Shown here piece by piece: positions 35,210 through 44,907 of a DNA stretch of 64,000 nucleotides. Source of the DNA: a virus. Position 1 is the first letter of the stretch. Every line of letters begins with the position of its first letter. The DNA lies in IMG/VR virus record IMGVR_UViG_3300020057_001232, positions 54,062 through 118,061 of that record; one strand, written 5' to 3'. Under the pieces are notes generated by a model. The model searched no databases, was not told where the DNA came from, and saw nothing but the letters and a program-made list of their open reading frames with translations. A program made the translations under genes and the position numbers.

Positions 35210-35496
35210 TGAAGGCTAGAAAGAAACCAGTCATCATTGAGTGTTTTCAATACGACCCGGCTGAGTCGTTCCCGGTTTGGGCTCAAGGCAAAGCTGTCAT
35301 TGATCCTACGTCTATGCAGATTGTTATCGAGACGCTTGAGGGCACGCACCGTGCAAGTCCGGGTGACTACATTATTCAAGGCGTGAAGGGTGAAGTGTAC
35401 CCCTGCCGTAAAGATATCTTTGAGGAAACTTATGACGTACTCGTGGAGTTTACTACTCAGCCTGTTGTTGGCGTCGTTCACTCTGTCGTCGTGTGA
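35209..35496 (+). CDS. PGDYI-family phage protein
   Basis: 95 aa. Starts KARKKPVIIECFQYD and has ASPGDYIIQGVKGEVYPC, the signature of a short phage protein family of unknown function often called PGDYI. Overlaps the actin-like stop by one base and contains the start of the lipoprotein gene. Confidence 0.85.
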   Translation: MKARKKPVIIECFQYDPAESFPVWAQGKAVIDPTSMQIVIETLEGTHRASPGDYIIQGVKGEVYPCRKDIFEETYDVLVEFTTQPVVGVVHSVVV

Positions 35497-35623
35497 GCGA
35501 GCGGATGAAGGCATGTTAGCCTGCCAAAAAGCCTGCGGCGAGTTCGGCGTAGCTACTTACTTGCACAGCACAAGCCAACCTGTTTGCATGTGCAAAGCGG
35601 GCAAGGAATGTCCTATTAAATGA
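35432..35623 (+). CDS. Small lipoprotein overlapping PGDYI gene
   Basis: 63 aa in another frame. ATG 35432 with GAGGA upstream starts a hydrophobic segment that ends in lipobox LSSC (Cys ~20); the mature part has several further Cys. It overlaps 65 bases of the previous gene and is followed by ATGA to the next. Small lipoproteins like this can be outer-membrane spanin subunits; here not proven. Confidence 0.65.
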   Translation: MTYSWSLLLSLLLASFTLSSCERADEGMLACQKACGEFGVATYLHSTSQPVCMCKAGKECPIK

Positions 35624-35880
35624 GAGGAGTATTTGTGAACATCAATGCTATCCCTGTATTCGGTTGGTTCCTATCCATAGGACTTGCAGCATCCATCTCA
35701 GTCCCGTTTTACTTTCTGTGGAATTGGCTAGGACCGATCTACTTCTCGTTCCTTCCCCCACTCTACTTACAGCTACCGTTCTGGCATTGCGTTGGCTTGT
35801 GGGTTCTTGTTCCCATGGTTAAGGCTCTGCTTTTCCCGACGATCAGCTCAAGCTCGTCTTCGACGGCAGCTAAGACCTGA
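35620..35880 (+). CDS. Small membrane protein, 86 aa
   Basis: Two hydrophobic segments (about 10-30 and 45-65) rich in Phe/Trp/Pro, Ser-rich tail. ATG 35620 overlaps the lipoprotein stop; GTG at 35635 with GAGGAG upstream may be the real start. Could be a holin or partner of the lipoprotein; speculative. Confidence 0.6.
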   Translation: MRGVFVNINAIPVFGWFLSIGLAASISVPFYFLWNWLGPIYFSFLPPLYLQLPFWHCVGLWVLVPMVKALLFPTISSSSSSTAAKT

Positions 35881-35893
35881 TCTTTCCCGACAA

Positions 35894-35915
35894 GGTTAAT
35901 CCTTCAAGATTAACC
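35894..35915 (+). other. Hairpin after membrane gene
   Basis: GGTTAATC and GATTAACC form a perfect 8-bp stem with loop CTTCAA. No T-run follows, so it is a possible attenuator or RNA end rather than a standard terminator. Confidence 0.5.
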
Positions 35916-36001
35916 TGAAGGCAGATCCAATTGCCTTGTCTCGTTGGGGAGTTCACGGTGTTTCCTTTAAAGCAAACAGCTAATCAAGAGCGAGCAGTCT
36001 G

Positions 36002-36403
36002 ATGGCAATTCGGGTCATAAGACAAATCGCAATCGCTATGCCTACGGCGAAGAAGCCGCTGCCGTTTATCTTCTATAAGATGGAAGGTTACCCAGACGGC
36101 GGACACGTCAACGTCAAAACAAACGACTTCATCTTGAGGGCGTTTAGTGCGGGGAAAATCGTCGGCGAAATCGTCGTCATCCACTCCGGCAGGAAGATCT
36201 CTGCCTACAGCGCACACGTTGAAGAGAGCTACCGCCGACGAGGGGTAGCGACCGCCCTCTATGACAAAGCGGAAGAAATAACAGGAAAGGAAATAGTTCC
36301 TTACCCATATTCAACAGACCATCTCAGTTTCGAAGACGACATAACGGAGGAGGCTCAAAAGTTCTGGGTTAATCGTTGGCGGAAAAAAGGTCAGTACGGC
36401 TAA
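36002..36403 (+). CDS. GNAT-family acetyltransferase
   Basis: 133 aa. The acetyl-CoA-binding motif A is YRRRGVATALYDKAEE (~residues 81-96), preceded by strand pair GEIVVIHSGRKISAY. GNAT enzymes transfer acetyl groups to amines on small molecules or proteins; the substrate is unknown. It is isolated, after a hairpin and before a 237-base gap with no visible gene. Confidence 0.75.
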   Translation: MAIRVIRQIAIAMPTAKKPLPFIFYKMEGYPDGGHVNVKTNDFILRAFSAGKIVGEIVVIHSGRKISAYSAHVEESYRRRGVATALYDKAEEITGKEIVPYPYSTDHLSFEDDITEEAQKFWVNRWRKKGQYG

Positions 36404-36640
36404 GCAAAATGAACCCCACTGTACTGTAAAAAACGCCTTTGAATCTCGAAATTAGAGCTTTAGAGCGGGTTCGACCTACCTACCCCTCTCTAAGTAAGAT
36501 TCATTGGCATTGAATACGTAACCATTTTCGGTGGGAATCACTTTGCCTTTTATTGGACGAAATTCTAGCACCGACAACAACAAAATCTGGCGGTTTTCGG
36601 AAGCTAGAGTTGACAGCTTTGTCGGGGGCAGGACGGTAAG

Positions 36641-37318
36641 ATGGCTCCAATAATCGACGTAACCTCCGGCATTGTCCGTAACCTTCTAAAGACTACGTAC
36701 TATCTCCGCATTCCCAGAAAAGACAAAGTTGGAAAGACAGTCCCCCTGCGTCACGACCGGGACGGTCAAACTATCCCACTACCACCTAACGTCGATGTTG
36801 AACTTTTCTGGAAAGACTTCGATGCGATTGAAGAGCAGCTCATCGCTCTCAACCGCGACAACATCGTTAGGATCATCAAACGTCCTACCCACAGCTCTGG
36901 TGTTGGCACCGATAATTTAGACATTGAGAAAGATTCAGTTACGGTAGTGTCGGATGCTCTCTTTTTGAACTTCCACGGCAACGTAGATGTGACCAATGAG
37001 GGAGCAAACCGTGCGGGCGTTACAGTTAGAGCCAACAATCAAGGCAGGGAAGTTTTCTTCACTGCTGGAGATTGGAACGAGCACACATTAGAAATTATCC
37101 CTACCGGCGTTCCGGTAATAGGTCAAATCGGACCCCATCAGTTGCCCGTATCAGGAAAACAATACGACGTAGCTCCCTTTAAGATTCTCAGCGTGGACGA
37201 CAGACGACCGATTGACCTCGATACTTTTGTTAACATCTCAACTGGAGTTATCTCCCTTAAAAAAGCTCCTGCCATTCCAGATTTTGCAGGTCTCGTTATG
37301 CTTACGATGATTCTGTGA
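36641..37318 (+). CDS. Probable virion protein, paralogue A
   Basis: 225 aa. The C-terminal ~100 residues (TGVPVIGQIGPHQLP...SLKKAPAIPDFAGL) match the end of the protein at 37554-38258 (GTPGAGQVGPHDL...TMRKAPRAAAFAG), so both share a beta-rich module. The N-terminal half is different. Likely a head- or tail-decoration or major structural component. Confidence 0.65.
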   Translation: MAPIIDVTSGIVRNLLKTTYYLRIPRKDKVGKTVPLRHDRDGQTIPLPPNVDVELFWKDFDAIEEQLIALNRDNIVRIIKRPTHSSGVGTDNLDIEKDSVTVVSDALFLNFHGNVDVTNEGANRAGVTVRANNQGREVFFTAGDWNEHTLEIIPTGVPVIGQIGPHQLPVSGKQYDVAPFKILSVDDRRPIDLDTFVNISTGVISLKKAPAIPDFAGLVMLTMIL

Positions 37319-37328
37319 AGGGGGTGGT

Positions 37329-37529
37329 GTGAATAACATTCAAGCAGTCAACCGAAGAATCGACAAACTAGAGATAGCATTTGTCCTTCTTTTGAACTGT
37401 TTGCGTGCCACCAAAAAGGTGGAGGAAGACTTCGTTATATTGAAAATCCCTGAAAAAACGCTTGATTCTCTTGAGAAGATGATTCTGGCAAGGATAGGGG
37501 ATGGCAATCAATTAGGTGAGATTAAATAA
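37329..37529 (+). CDS. Small helical protein, 66 aa
   Basis: GGGGGTGG precedes the GTG start. Helical, with no recognised domain. Sits between two paralogous structural genes and is probably in their operon. Confidence 0.55.
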   Translation: MNNIQAVNRRIDKLEIAFVLLLNCLRATKKVEEDFVILKIPEKTLDSLEKMILARIGDGNQLGEIK

Positions 37530-37553
37530 CTACGAAACCACCGAGGAGAGAAA

Positions 37554-38258
37554 ATGGCTAAGTTAATGTACGAACATGTATTCGCGGCTGGCGGCTTCTC
37601 AGGCGAGTCTTTCGACATCGCCGTGGGTCCTGCCAATACAGGTCTAATTGATGTGTTGCTTTCTGCTGGCGACGGCGCTCTAACGGACAATGCTCCCCAC
37701 GCTCTTGTATCGACAGGCGCATTGACGGCAGCAAGGGCTCTCGACATCTCCGGCATGGAGACTGAAGGAGCTGGCGGCGGTGGACAAGCACTTAACGGTC
37801 GCTTCTTCTACCTCTCGGTTCAGAACACCGACATCGAAACTAACCCAATCACAATCAGCAGCTCGACGAGCATCAACGGCGTCGGTACCCTCGTTATCGA
37901 CAACGTCGGTGACTACCTCTTCACGCACCTCTCTGGCGGTGTTTGGAGAGCCAACTTCTTGCCTAGCACTGTTCCTGACACCGCGTCCATGGTCCGTGTT
38001 ACTTTCGCGGCGGCTGACTGGGTTGGCAACGCCATCACGATCCTAAGAACCGGCACTCCAGGTGCGGGTCAAGTTGGTCCCCACGATCTCGCGGCGTACA
38101 ACTCCTACTTGGTGCAGATCATCAACACGGATCAGACGCCTGACGAAATGGTCGATGTCGAGTTGCAGTTCGCTGGCTCGGGTAACATCACCATGCGTAA
38201 AGCGCCAAGAGCGGCAGCTTTCGCTGGTATCGCAGTCATCTCCGGTACTGTTGACTAA
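37554..38258 (+). CDS. Probable virion protein, paralogue B
   Basis: 234 aa with GAGGAG before ATG 37554. Beta-rich; the N-terminal half is Gly/Ala/Thr-rich and the C-terminal module is shared with the protein at 36641. Absence of long hydrophobic or charged segments fits an abundant structural protein. Confidence 0.65.
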   Translation: MAKLMYEHVFAAGGFSGESFDIAVGPANTGLIDVLLSAGDGALTDNAPHALVSTGALTAARALDISGMETEGAGGGGQALNGRFFYLSVQNTDIETNPITISSSTSINGVGTLVIDNVGDYLFTHLSGGVWRANFLPSTVPDTASMVRVTFAAADWVGNAITILRTGTPGAGQVGPHDLAAYNSYLVQIINTDQTPDEMVDVELQFAGSGNITMRKAPRAAAFAGIAVISGTVD

Positions 38259-38270
38259 TAGGGGGCTACA

Positions 38271-38456
38271 ATGGATATGGAAGCTAAAACGAAGGAACTT
38301 CGTCAGGAGTTGGAAGCGATGGGTTCCGAAGAAAGCAAACTTCGTGGACGCATCAAACAGCTCAAGGAAATGATCGAAGAGAAGAAGCGTCGTTCTGCGT
38401 CACTTGCTTCTCTGAGAAAAGAAGAAGAAGCCGTATTGCTAGAACTTCTTAAGTAA
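38271..38456 (+). CDS. Small coiled-coil protein, 61 aa
   Basis: Almost entirely charged helix with Glu/Lys heptads (KLRGRIKQLKEMIEEKKRR). Placed between structural genes; a scaffold or adaptor role is possible. Confidence 0.6.
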   Translation: MDMEAKTKELRQELEAMGSEESKLRGRIKQLKEMIEEKKRRSASLASLRKEEEAVLLELLK

Positions 38457-38477
38457 GTCTGTCGCTGCTGAGGTAAA

Positions 38478-39737
38478 GTGAGTAATGAATTCTATAGCCT
38501 TGCGAGAACTTACGGCGGACTTTCACTTGAGTACGCAGACGTAAAGGAATCCGATTTTGCGTCCGCAGCAGCGTCAGCTTATTCTCCCTCAGAACGTGGT
38601 GACTTTAGACGTGTAGACGGAACAAGAAAAATTCAACTACTCATGGAGTGTCCAGGGGTAGTTGAATCTTTTCAAACTTCAGCGGGTACAATAGTTCTTC
38701 CAGCAAACGACGTATCAACAGCAACAAATGATGCTGGTGATGGACGTCTTTTCTTCTTTAGGAACTCTGGAACAGGTGCGATAGCTATCGAAGACTACTT
38801 CGGAAGCTCCCTGCACTCAGTCCCTGCTAGTACCACAATTATCATCATAGGTAACACCGCCAACACTTGGGACTTCATAGCTCCTAGTGTGACGACCTTC
38901 AATACTCCCTCTACTCAACTCGTAGATCAAGCTAACGCTCAAGGCGTATCGCCAGACAGCAGTCGCGCGGATCATATCCATAGTATACCGACAGCTACTC
39001 CTACAGACGTAGGCTCCGCTAACGCTCAAGGTATTGCTACGACGACGGTCAAGTCTGACCACGTCCACAGAGGCGTGCATAGTCTCAAAGCTACAGCCAC
39101 AGGCACTCAACGCTTTGGTGACATCACACTTGAAAAAGGTTCCAATATTGTCCTCTCAGACAATGGTTTGGGCTCTTTCATCATATCAACTTTAGATCTG
39201 TCTATTACAGTTACGTCAGCCTCCACTCTCACTTTGACTGCCGCATCGACGGCGCAGCAAGTGTTTACGGGAGTTACGGTAGGTCAAAATGTAGATCTTC
39301 CTGACGCGACTACCTTAGATGTTGGTCGTCTATACTTCATCTGGAATGATTCCACCAAAAGCATCGACGTTAGAAACAGCACCAGTGCTTCGATCTTCAT
39401 CGTCCCACCGCACTACCGTGGAATCGTCACCCTCACCACCAACGCTACGGCGGCTGGCGTTTGGACCTGGATGATGATGTCGGAGTCAGAAGATTTAAGT
39501 CTTAAGTCTGGTGTTGCTAGCTCGGGTAGCTTTACTGGAAGCCCTAAAACGGCTCTAATCTCTTTCGCAACTCCATTTTTTTCCAACTTGTACGCAATTG
39601 TTATTACAGGCAGTGATAAACGTTCGTGGTCGTATGACAGCAAGACTGTCGGCGGGTTTACGATAGAAGCAAATGCAGCTACCGCGTTAACCGCAGAAGT
39701 TAGCTGGCACGCAATCTTAATCGGTGAGAATTCATAA
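38478..39737 (+). CDS. Fibre-like protein 1 with ADHxH motifs
   Basis: 419 aa. Residues 1-140: an N-terminal head with a strand module. ~155-200: two HxH motifs (RADHIH, KSDHVH) with GDITL after. ~245-320: module with AQQVFTGVTVGQ and VGRLYFIWN shared with the next three proteins. ~345-419: C-terminal domain with FTGSPKTALISF, SWSYDSKTVGGF and VSWHAI, shared with 39795 and 40434 and resembling small lectin-like tips. First of a tandem paralogue run. Confidence 0.75.
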   Translation: MSNEFYSLARTYGGLSLEYADVKESDFASAAASAYSPSERGDFRRVDGTRKIQLLMECPGVVESFQTSAGTIVLPANDVSTATNDAGDGRLFFFRNSGTGAIAIEDYFGSSLHSVPASTTIIIIGNTANTWDFIAPSVTTFNTPSTQLVDQANAQGVSPDSSRADHIHSIPTATPTDVGSANAQGIATTTVKSDHVHRGVHSLKATATGTQRFGDITLEKGSNIVLSDNGLGSFIISTLDLSITVTSASTLTLTAASTAQQVFTGVTVGQNVDLPDATTLDVGRLYFIWNDSTKSIDVRNSTSASIFIVPPHYRGIVTLTTNATAAGVWTWMMMSESEDLSLKSGVASSGSFTGSPKTALISFATPFFSNLYAIVITGSDKRSWSYDSKTVGGFTIEANAATALTAEVSWHAILIGENS

Positions 39738-39794
39738 AACTACTACTGCGCAAGATTAACACGGGTATAATTCATAATATTTGAGGGGGTAGAG

Positions 39795-40397
39795 ATGCCG
39801 CATATTATCGATAGTATAATCATCGAAGGAACAGGTAGGACAAACGCCCTCAGCGTAGACGTAACAAGCACAGTAACTGCGGCAGGTTCGCAAGTTCTAA
39901 CGGCGGCTTCTACCTCGCAGCAAGTGTACACAGGTACAACTGCCGCTCAGTTGATCAGAGCACCAGACGCTACGACGCTTGCGGCGGGTCACACATACTG
40001 GCTTTGGAACCAAGCGACCGTCCCCGTGTCGTTCCAGAACAATACACCAGCCACTCAATTTACTTTGCCAGCCGGAGCTAGAGCTAGGGTTACTGTTACC
40101 GACATTAGCTCTGCGGCAGGTGTTTGGATTTGGTCGATTGAAACTAACTTAGCCGACCTAAAAACAAAAGCGGGGACGATCTCCGCAGGTACATTTACAG
40201 GTACTCCTAGAATCGCCACTGCTACTTTCGCTACCGCCTTCACTGACGCCAACTACAGTGTGTCTATCATCGGACAAGATGGTCGTACTTGGAGATACCA
40301 AACTAAAGCGGCTGGCTCGTTTGTGATCAACACACAAGCAAACACTGCTTTAACCTCCGCAGTTGACTGGATTGCAGTGTTCCAAGGTGAAAATTAA
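39795..40397 (+). CDS. Fibre-like protein 2, short
   Basis: 200 aa. Begins MPHIIDSIIIEGTG, then the AQQVYTG/HTYWLWN module (~30-110), then the C-terminal tip domain with FTGTPRIATATF and RTWRYQTKAAGSF. It lacks the HxH segment, so it looks like an internally shortened paralogue of the neighbour at 40434. Confidence 0.75.
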   Translation: MPHIIDSIIIEGTGRTNALSVDVTSTVTAAGSQVLTAASTSQQVYTGTTAAQLIRAPDATTLAAGHTYWLWNQATVPVSFQNNTPATQFTLPAGARARVTVTDISSAAGVWIWSIETNLADLKTKAGTISAGTFTGTPRIATATFATAFTDANYSVSIIGQDGRTWRYQTKAAGSFVINTQANTALTSAVDWIAVFQGEN

Positions 40398-40433
40398 CAG
40401 CTAAATTTTTGAGGAAATAGAGGGGATTTCAAG

Positions 40434-41348
40434 ATGCCGCATATTATTGATACAATGATCTCTGAAGGGCTACTAGATACTAGAAGTTTTAGGACTCAAG
40501 CGGTTGTAGCGGCTACGGCTGCTGCGACTACAACCTTAACGGTTTCCTCTGAACTAGCTCACCTCTACACAGGAACTACTGCTGGACAGATTATTCGTCT
40601 TGGCGATGCAACGACTTACACAGTCGGTCATCAGTACGAGATCCACAACAGCTCTACCCAGAGTATTGCTCTTCAGGATAACGGCGCAGGAGTTCTAGCT
40701 ACACTTGGAGCTGGGCAACGTGCTTCCGTAATTCTCCAGAACATTGGAACTGCGGCGGGTGTTTGGGCAGTCGTAGTTGGTCAAATCATTACCACTGCTG
40801 CTGCCTCAACGCAAAACCTTGAGCAGACGAACGCAGAAGGTACTTCGACTTCCCTAGCTAGAGCCGACCACGTTCACAACATTCCTACTGCTGCCCCGGT
40901 TGCAATTGGTACAGCTAACGCGGCAGGTGCCGCAGTTACTGCTGCAAGATCCGACCACGTTCACCGTGGTATCTCAAGCATCGACGCCAACGCAGGCACT
41001 GACCGCTACGGCGATATCACACTACAGCAGGGTACAAACTTAACTGTTGTAGACAACGGTTCTGGTACGTTGACGTTCAACGCTACTGCCCAAGTTGGTA
41101 CTGGCTTAGTCATCAAAGCAGGTACGGTAGCTGCCGCTACGTTTGCGGGAAGCCCTAAAAAAGCCACGGTTACTTTCGGCGCTGCGTTTGCGGCTGCTAC
41201 TTATTCAATCAACGTAACTGGTGGTGACGGACGCACTTGGACCTTGGAGAGTATTGCAGTTGGATCTTTCGTGATTAATGCTAACGCCAACGCAGCACTT
41301 ACTCAACCAGTACGTTGGGAAGCGATTGCCGCAGGCGAATCTAACTAA
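40434..41348 (+). CDS. Fibre-like protein 3
   Basis: 304 aa. Same start MPHIIDTMISEGLLD, the HLYTGTTAGQ module, two HxH motifs (RADHVHNIPT, RSDHVHRG), GDITLQQGTN, and the C-terminal tip (FAGSPKKATVTF, RTWTLESIAVGSF). Thus it contains all modules of proteins 1 and 2. Likely a trimeric receptor-binding or decoration fibre. Confidence 0.75.
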   Translation: MPHIIDTMISEGLLDTRSFRTQAVVAATAAATTTLTVSSELAHLYTGTTAGQIIRLGDATTYTVGHQYEIHNSSTQSIALQDNGAGVLATLGAGQRASVILQNIGTAAGVWAVVVGQIITTAAASTQNLEQTNAEGTSTSLARADHVHNIPTAAPVAIGTANAAGAAVTAARSDHVHRGISSIDANAGTDRYGDITLQQGTNLTVVDNGSGTLTFNATAQVGTGLVIKAGTVAAATFAGSPKKATVTFGAAFAAATYSINVTGGDGRTWTLESIAVGSFVINANANAALTQPVRWEAIAAGESN

Positions 41349-41426
41349 TTTTGAGAGTGTATTTGGTTGAGTTCTAAATTAGAATCAACCAAATAACCTA
41401 TAATTATAGTTAAGGACATTTTTTAA

Positions 41427-42743
41427 ATGCCTAATATTGTAGATATTCAAACGGTTGAGGGTCTTACAGACACTCGGAGTTTTAGGACCCAAGCCCTTGT
41501 ACAAGCAACTGCTGCGGTAACCACTAGCCTAACGGTTGCCTCAGAAGCTTCCATTATGTTCACCGGTACAGTGGTGGGACAGATTGTTGCCTTAGGCAAT
41601 GCAACTACTTACACGGTGGGTCACCGGTACGAAATCCACAACAACTCTACCCAAAACGTTGTACTACACAATAACCCAGGTACAACTTTAGCTACAATTG
41701 GTGCGGGGCAGCGAGCCTCAGTTATCCTTCAAAATAACACAACTGCTGCTGGTATTTGGGCTATAGTTCTTGGTGGAGCTAGTGTAGTTACAACTAACCT
41801 CGGTGTAGTTCAAAAGCGAAGAACCACTACTTATACGATGACCGGCTCTTTCGCTAGTATCACATTTAACACACTAGATATCGAATCAAACTCTGCGGTA
41901 GTAGACGCAGACCCTGTTAATACAGACCGTATTAGGATACAGGAAACAGGTCTCTACCAAATATCATTCACGCTAAATACAGAGATAAGTGCCTCCGGAT
42001 CGATCAGCTACAGAGCTTTTGTAAACAATACCACAGCTATTCTAGGCTCCCAGCAGGTGATTGATGGGGGTGACGAACTTTCTGTTGTTGAATGTTATGC
42101 GAACTTAACAGCCGGAGACTTCGTTACAGTCCAACTACAAAACACCGGAGGCTCCGGTACAATAGTAGCAAACGCTTTGTTCTGTATTGAACGATGTACA
42201 GGAGCACAGGGACCTCAAGGAGCAGCCGGTGGTTCAACTATCACTGTCCAAGAAGAAGGTTCAACAGTAGCGTCTAATATCTCACAGATAAATTTCGTAG
42301 GTCCCACCACTACAGTAACTTCTCCAGGGGCGGGACAGATAGTTGTCACTACTCTTTCAGGCGGTTTCGGTGCAAACTACGCCTACATCACATCTGACTC
42401 ACTTGATACTACAAACTCAACTACCTATCAGGTCAAAGCAACTTTAAGCACTGGTTCAATTCCGGCAGGTACTTACAGGGTGGGATGGCACTACAACTGG
42501 TATTACACAAGCACTAGTAGAAGATTTGACGTTAGGGTCAGACTGAATGATACGACCGACATCGGAGAACACCTAGAAGAACCTTCTGATTCGGCTACCA
42601 ACCAAAGAAGGTCACCTGGAGGTTTTGCTAACATAACGGTAGGTGCAAGTACGAACAGTATCACCCTAGAGTACCGCTCTAGTAACGGATCAGACACCGC
42701 AGGGATTGCCAACGCCCGTCTTGAATTTTGGCGGGTACAGTAA
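41427..42743 (+). CDS. Fibre-like protein 4
   Basis: 438 aa. N-terminus MPNIVDIQTVEGLTDTRSF is nearly the same as in protein 3, then the MFTGTVVGQ module (~45-125). The remaining part differs: a C1q/TNF-like beta domain (~150-270: FNTLDIESNSAV... GLYQISFTLNTEISAS) and a second jelly-roll (~320-438). A GAQGPQGAAGG stretch at ~275 is collagen-like. New tip on the same base. Confidence 0.75.
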   Translation: MPNIVDIQTVEGLTDTRSFRTQALVQATAAVTTSLTVASEASIMFTGTVVGQIVALGNATTYTVGHRYEIHNNSTQNVVLHNNPGTTLATIGAGQRASVILQNNTTAAGIWAIVLGGASVVTTNLGVVQKRRTTTYTMTGSFASITFNTLDIESNSAVVDADPVNTDRIRIQETGLYQISFTLNTEISASGSISYRAFVNNTTAILGSQQVIDGGDELSVVECYANLTAGDFVTVQLQNTGGSGTIVANALFCIERCTGAQGPQGAAGGSTITVQEEGSTVASNISQINFVGPTTTVTSPGAGQIVVTTLSGGFGANYAYITSDSLDTTNSTTYQVKATLSTGSIPAGTYRVGWHYNWYYTSTSRRFDVRVRLNDTTDIGEHLEEPSDSATNQRRSPGGFANITVGASTNSITLEYRSSNGSDTAGIANARLEFWRVQ

Positions 42744-42768
42744 CAATTTTGTGAAATAGGATACAATT

Positions 42769-44130
42769 ATGTCAGCAACGAAATACACATACTCGATAGC
42801 AGCAGACACCGCCTCTGGGCTCGTTAATACGGATTCCTTGTCTAGTCAAATACAGGCTTCCGCAATTGTAATTGTCCTAGACTACATTAACTCTAGCGGT
42901 GACGTGCTTGATGTTTGGATGAAGGCTGCTTTGTCAGGCGGCGATGAAACTATTCTGGATTCAGTAGTGGAGGCACACCTCGGGGTTGCTCCCCCAGATT
43001 TAGCCCAGCCGGTTGTTGTTTCCAACTTTCCTGCGCAGGTACTAGGTGCTTCAGGTGCTCCCATTGTTGAGCAAGGTCACTTGACAGGGGTCATTGGATC
43101 GAAAGCGGTGTCAATTGTTTCTCCTAACTTGGGAAACCGTTGTACTTGGTATCAAAAGTCAGTGAAGGTTACCGCAGAAACACTCACCAACTCGGGCAAC
43201 GACCTTCTTTTCACTAGCGTCAATCCTTGGTGGATTGACATCTACAACCCCAAGCTAACGTACAGCCACAAGCAACTACCTAAACGAGACGCTTCCTTCG
43301 GCAGGCACTCAGATTGGGCAGTTCTAGTTTATGTTGACGGAGTTCTACAAACTAGTGGTTACACCCTTAATTATGTGAACGGAACGGTTACGTTTGCAGC
43401 GTCTAAAGCAGGAAACACAATCACGACAACTTATTGGCATACCAACGGTGTAGCTAACTGCTCTGAGTGGTTATTTAGTCCAGCAGCAGGGAAGAAGTTC
43501 ATTATCAGTTGTGTTGAACTTCAGTATTCAATGAACATGCCAGCCACCTTCGACACGATTAGGTTTGAGGTATGGGGTGGCGCTCCTCTTGCCCAATATT
43601 CTGGCAACGTAGCTCCCGCTTCTACAGTGTCTGCGGACTCTAGTATTTGTTATCCAGGAATTCAACCTCAACGAACAACCGTAAGCTCAGACTTTACGCA
43701 GCCTGCGGCAGGCGCGACGGTTACTGTAACAGTGGGATCGACCACTGGAATGGCTCCTGGACAAGCCCTATTCATCACAGGTGGTGGGTTTTACGGGATT
43801 GGAGCCGTACTAAACGCAACTACTCTCGTTCTACAAAACTTGGGGTTCGAAAGCTTTTCAGACGCTGTTTACGATTTAGGTTTCGGACAGTTTAGAGCTG
43901 ACTACAGAAACGTCTGGGATATTTTGAATACATCGAACAACCAACAGTCGGGCATAGTTCCTAAACACAGTGATATGCAGAACGACCTATTCATAGCTCC
44001 TTATAACTACACACAGGCGTCGGTATTCGACTCCGCATTAAACGCTACTCTTAGAGTCTGCTTGAAAGCTGATACTCCTATTGCTGATATAGAAATCGCT
44101 TCGGCAACCTTCTACATCCAAATTGTCTAA
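42769..44130 (+). CDS. Probable virion surface protein, 453 aa
   Basis: Beta-rich, with a central YVDGVLQTSGYTLNYVNGTV hairpin-type module often found in phage fibres and baseplates, and a C-terminal domain of ~130 aa. It does not share the MPxIxD start. Last gene of the fibre run, ending just before the hydrolase-like gene. Confidence 0.65.
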   Translation: MSATKYTYSIAADTASGLVNTDSLSSQIQASAIVIVLDYINSSGDVLDVWMKAALSGGDETILDSVVEAHLGVAPPDLAQPVVVSNFPAQVLGASGAPIVEQGHLTGVIGSKAVSIVSPNLGNRCTWYQKSVKVTAETLTNSGNDLLFTSVNPWWIDIYNPKLTYSHKQLPKRDASFGRHSDWAVLVYVDGVLQTSGYTLNYVNGTVTFAASKAGNTITTTYWHTNGVANCSEWLFSPAAGKKFIISCVELQYSMNMPATFDTIRFEVWGGAPLAQYSGNVAPASTVSADSSICYPGIQPQRTTVSSDFTQPAAGATVTVTVGSTTGMAPGQALFITGGGFYGIGAVLNATTLVLQNLGFESFSDAVYDLGFGQFRADYRNVWDILNTSNNQQSGIVPKHSDMQNDLFIAPYNYTQASVFDSALNATLRVCLKADTPIADIEIASATFYIQIV

Positions 44131-44142
44131 GGAAGTTTATAG

Positions 44143-44820
44143 ATGCTAACCAAGTTTTTAAATTGGTTCAAAACGACAAGCTTATGGGTAAGACTTGCGC
44201 GTCACACAATTGCTCATTTTACCTTCAGGCTTTTTGGCTACCCCAAATTCCCCATCGAAAAATACTTCGACATCGTAGACGCAATGACGTTAGACCCCGA
44301 CGCACTTTACTCTTTCGTGAGTGCTGACAAGTCGTCTTTAGCTTGGCGTCTGAACCACTTCATCACTGGTGCGTTTTGGGGTCATGCAGGCATCGTCCTC
44401 TTCGAGGGTGGGAAGCCTACGGCGTGGCACATGAAAGGCAATGGTCTTAACGGGTGGCACCTCTTAGACATCCTGAAGGAGTGCGACAACTTCGCTTTGG
44501 TGAAGCTACCCCTCCATGGTGCAGATTTGACTGAAGCCAAAAGACGCCTGGAGGTTCTCAAAAATGCGCCTCTGGTAGCTTACGACTATCAGTTAGAGCT
44601 AACGCCTGATGTTCTAGATTTCTTACAGCTTGGAGCGCCGATCGAAGAAGGCGCGAAGCCTCTAAAGATCTACTGTTCGGAGCTTAACTACGCAATCTGC
44701 TACGGACTGATTAAAGATCCAACTTGGAAAGGGTACTGGGAGCCCCGCGTAAAAGTCGGGATGCACGTCTTTGAGCCTGACCAAGTTTATGCTGGCGGTC
44801 CTGTTGTGTTTGAAGATTGA
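44143..44820 (+). CDS. Permuted NlpC/P60-like cysteine hydrolase
   Basis: 225 aa. FWGHAGIVLFEGG (~residue 82) offers the His, and IYCSELNYAI (~residue 182) the Cys, so the order is His before Cys as in circularly permuted papain-like YiiX/YebB enzymes. A hydrophobic/aromatic N-terminus may aid membrane or substrate contact. Likely cleaves peptide or amide/lipid bonds, possibly cell-wall related; placed after the fibre genes. Confidence 0.65.
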   Translation: MLTKFLNWFKTTSLWVRLARHTIAHFTFRLFGYPKFPIEKYFDIVDAMTLDPDALYSFVSADKSSLAWRLNHFITGAFWGHAGIVLFEGGKPTAWHMKGNGLNGWHLLDILKECDNFALVKLPLHGADLTEAKRRLEVLKNAPLVAYDYQLELTPDVLDFLQLGAPIEEGAKPLKIYCSELNYAICYGLIKDPTWKGYWEPRVKVGMHVFEPDQVYAGGPVVFED

Positions 44821-44907
44821 CACAATACTTGTTTGACAATTTAAACGTTTGACGAGAAGCTTTGAGCTAAGATCAGACTTGCAATTACCTTTACTTGGGA
44901 GCAAAGC

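Noticed and set aside
44828-44890. TTGACA/TTGACG promoter before the glycosyltransferase
   Set aside because: Good -35 boxes but no fitting -10 at 16-18 bases.
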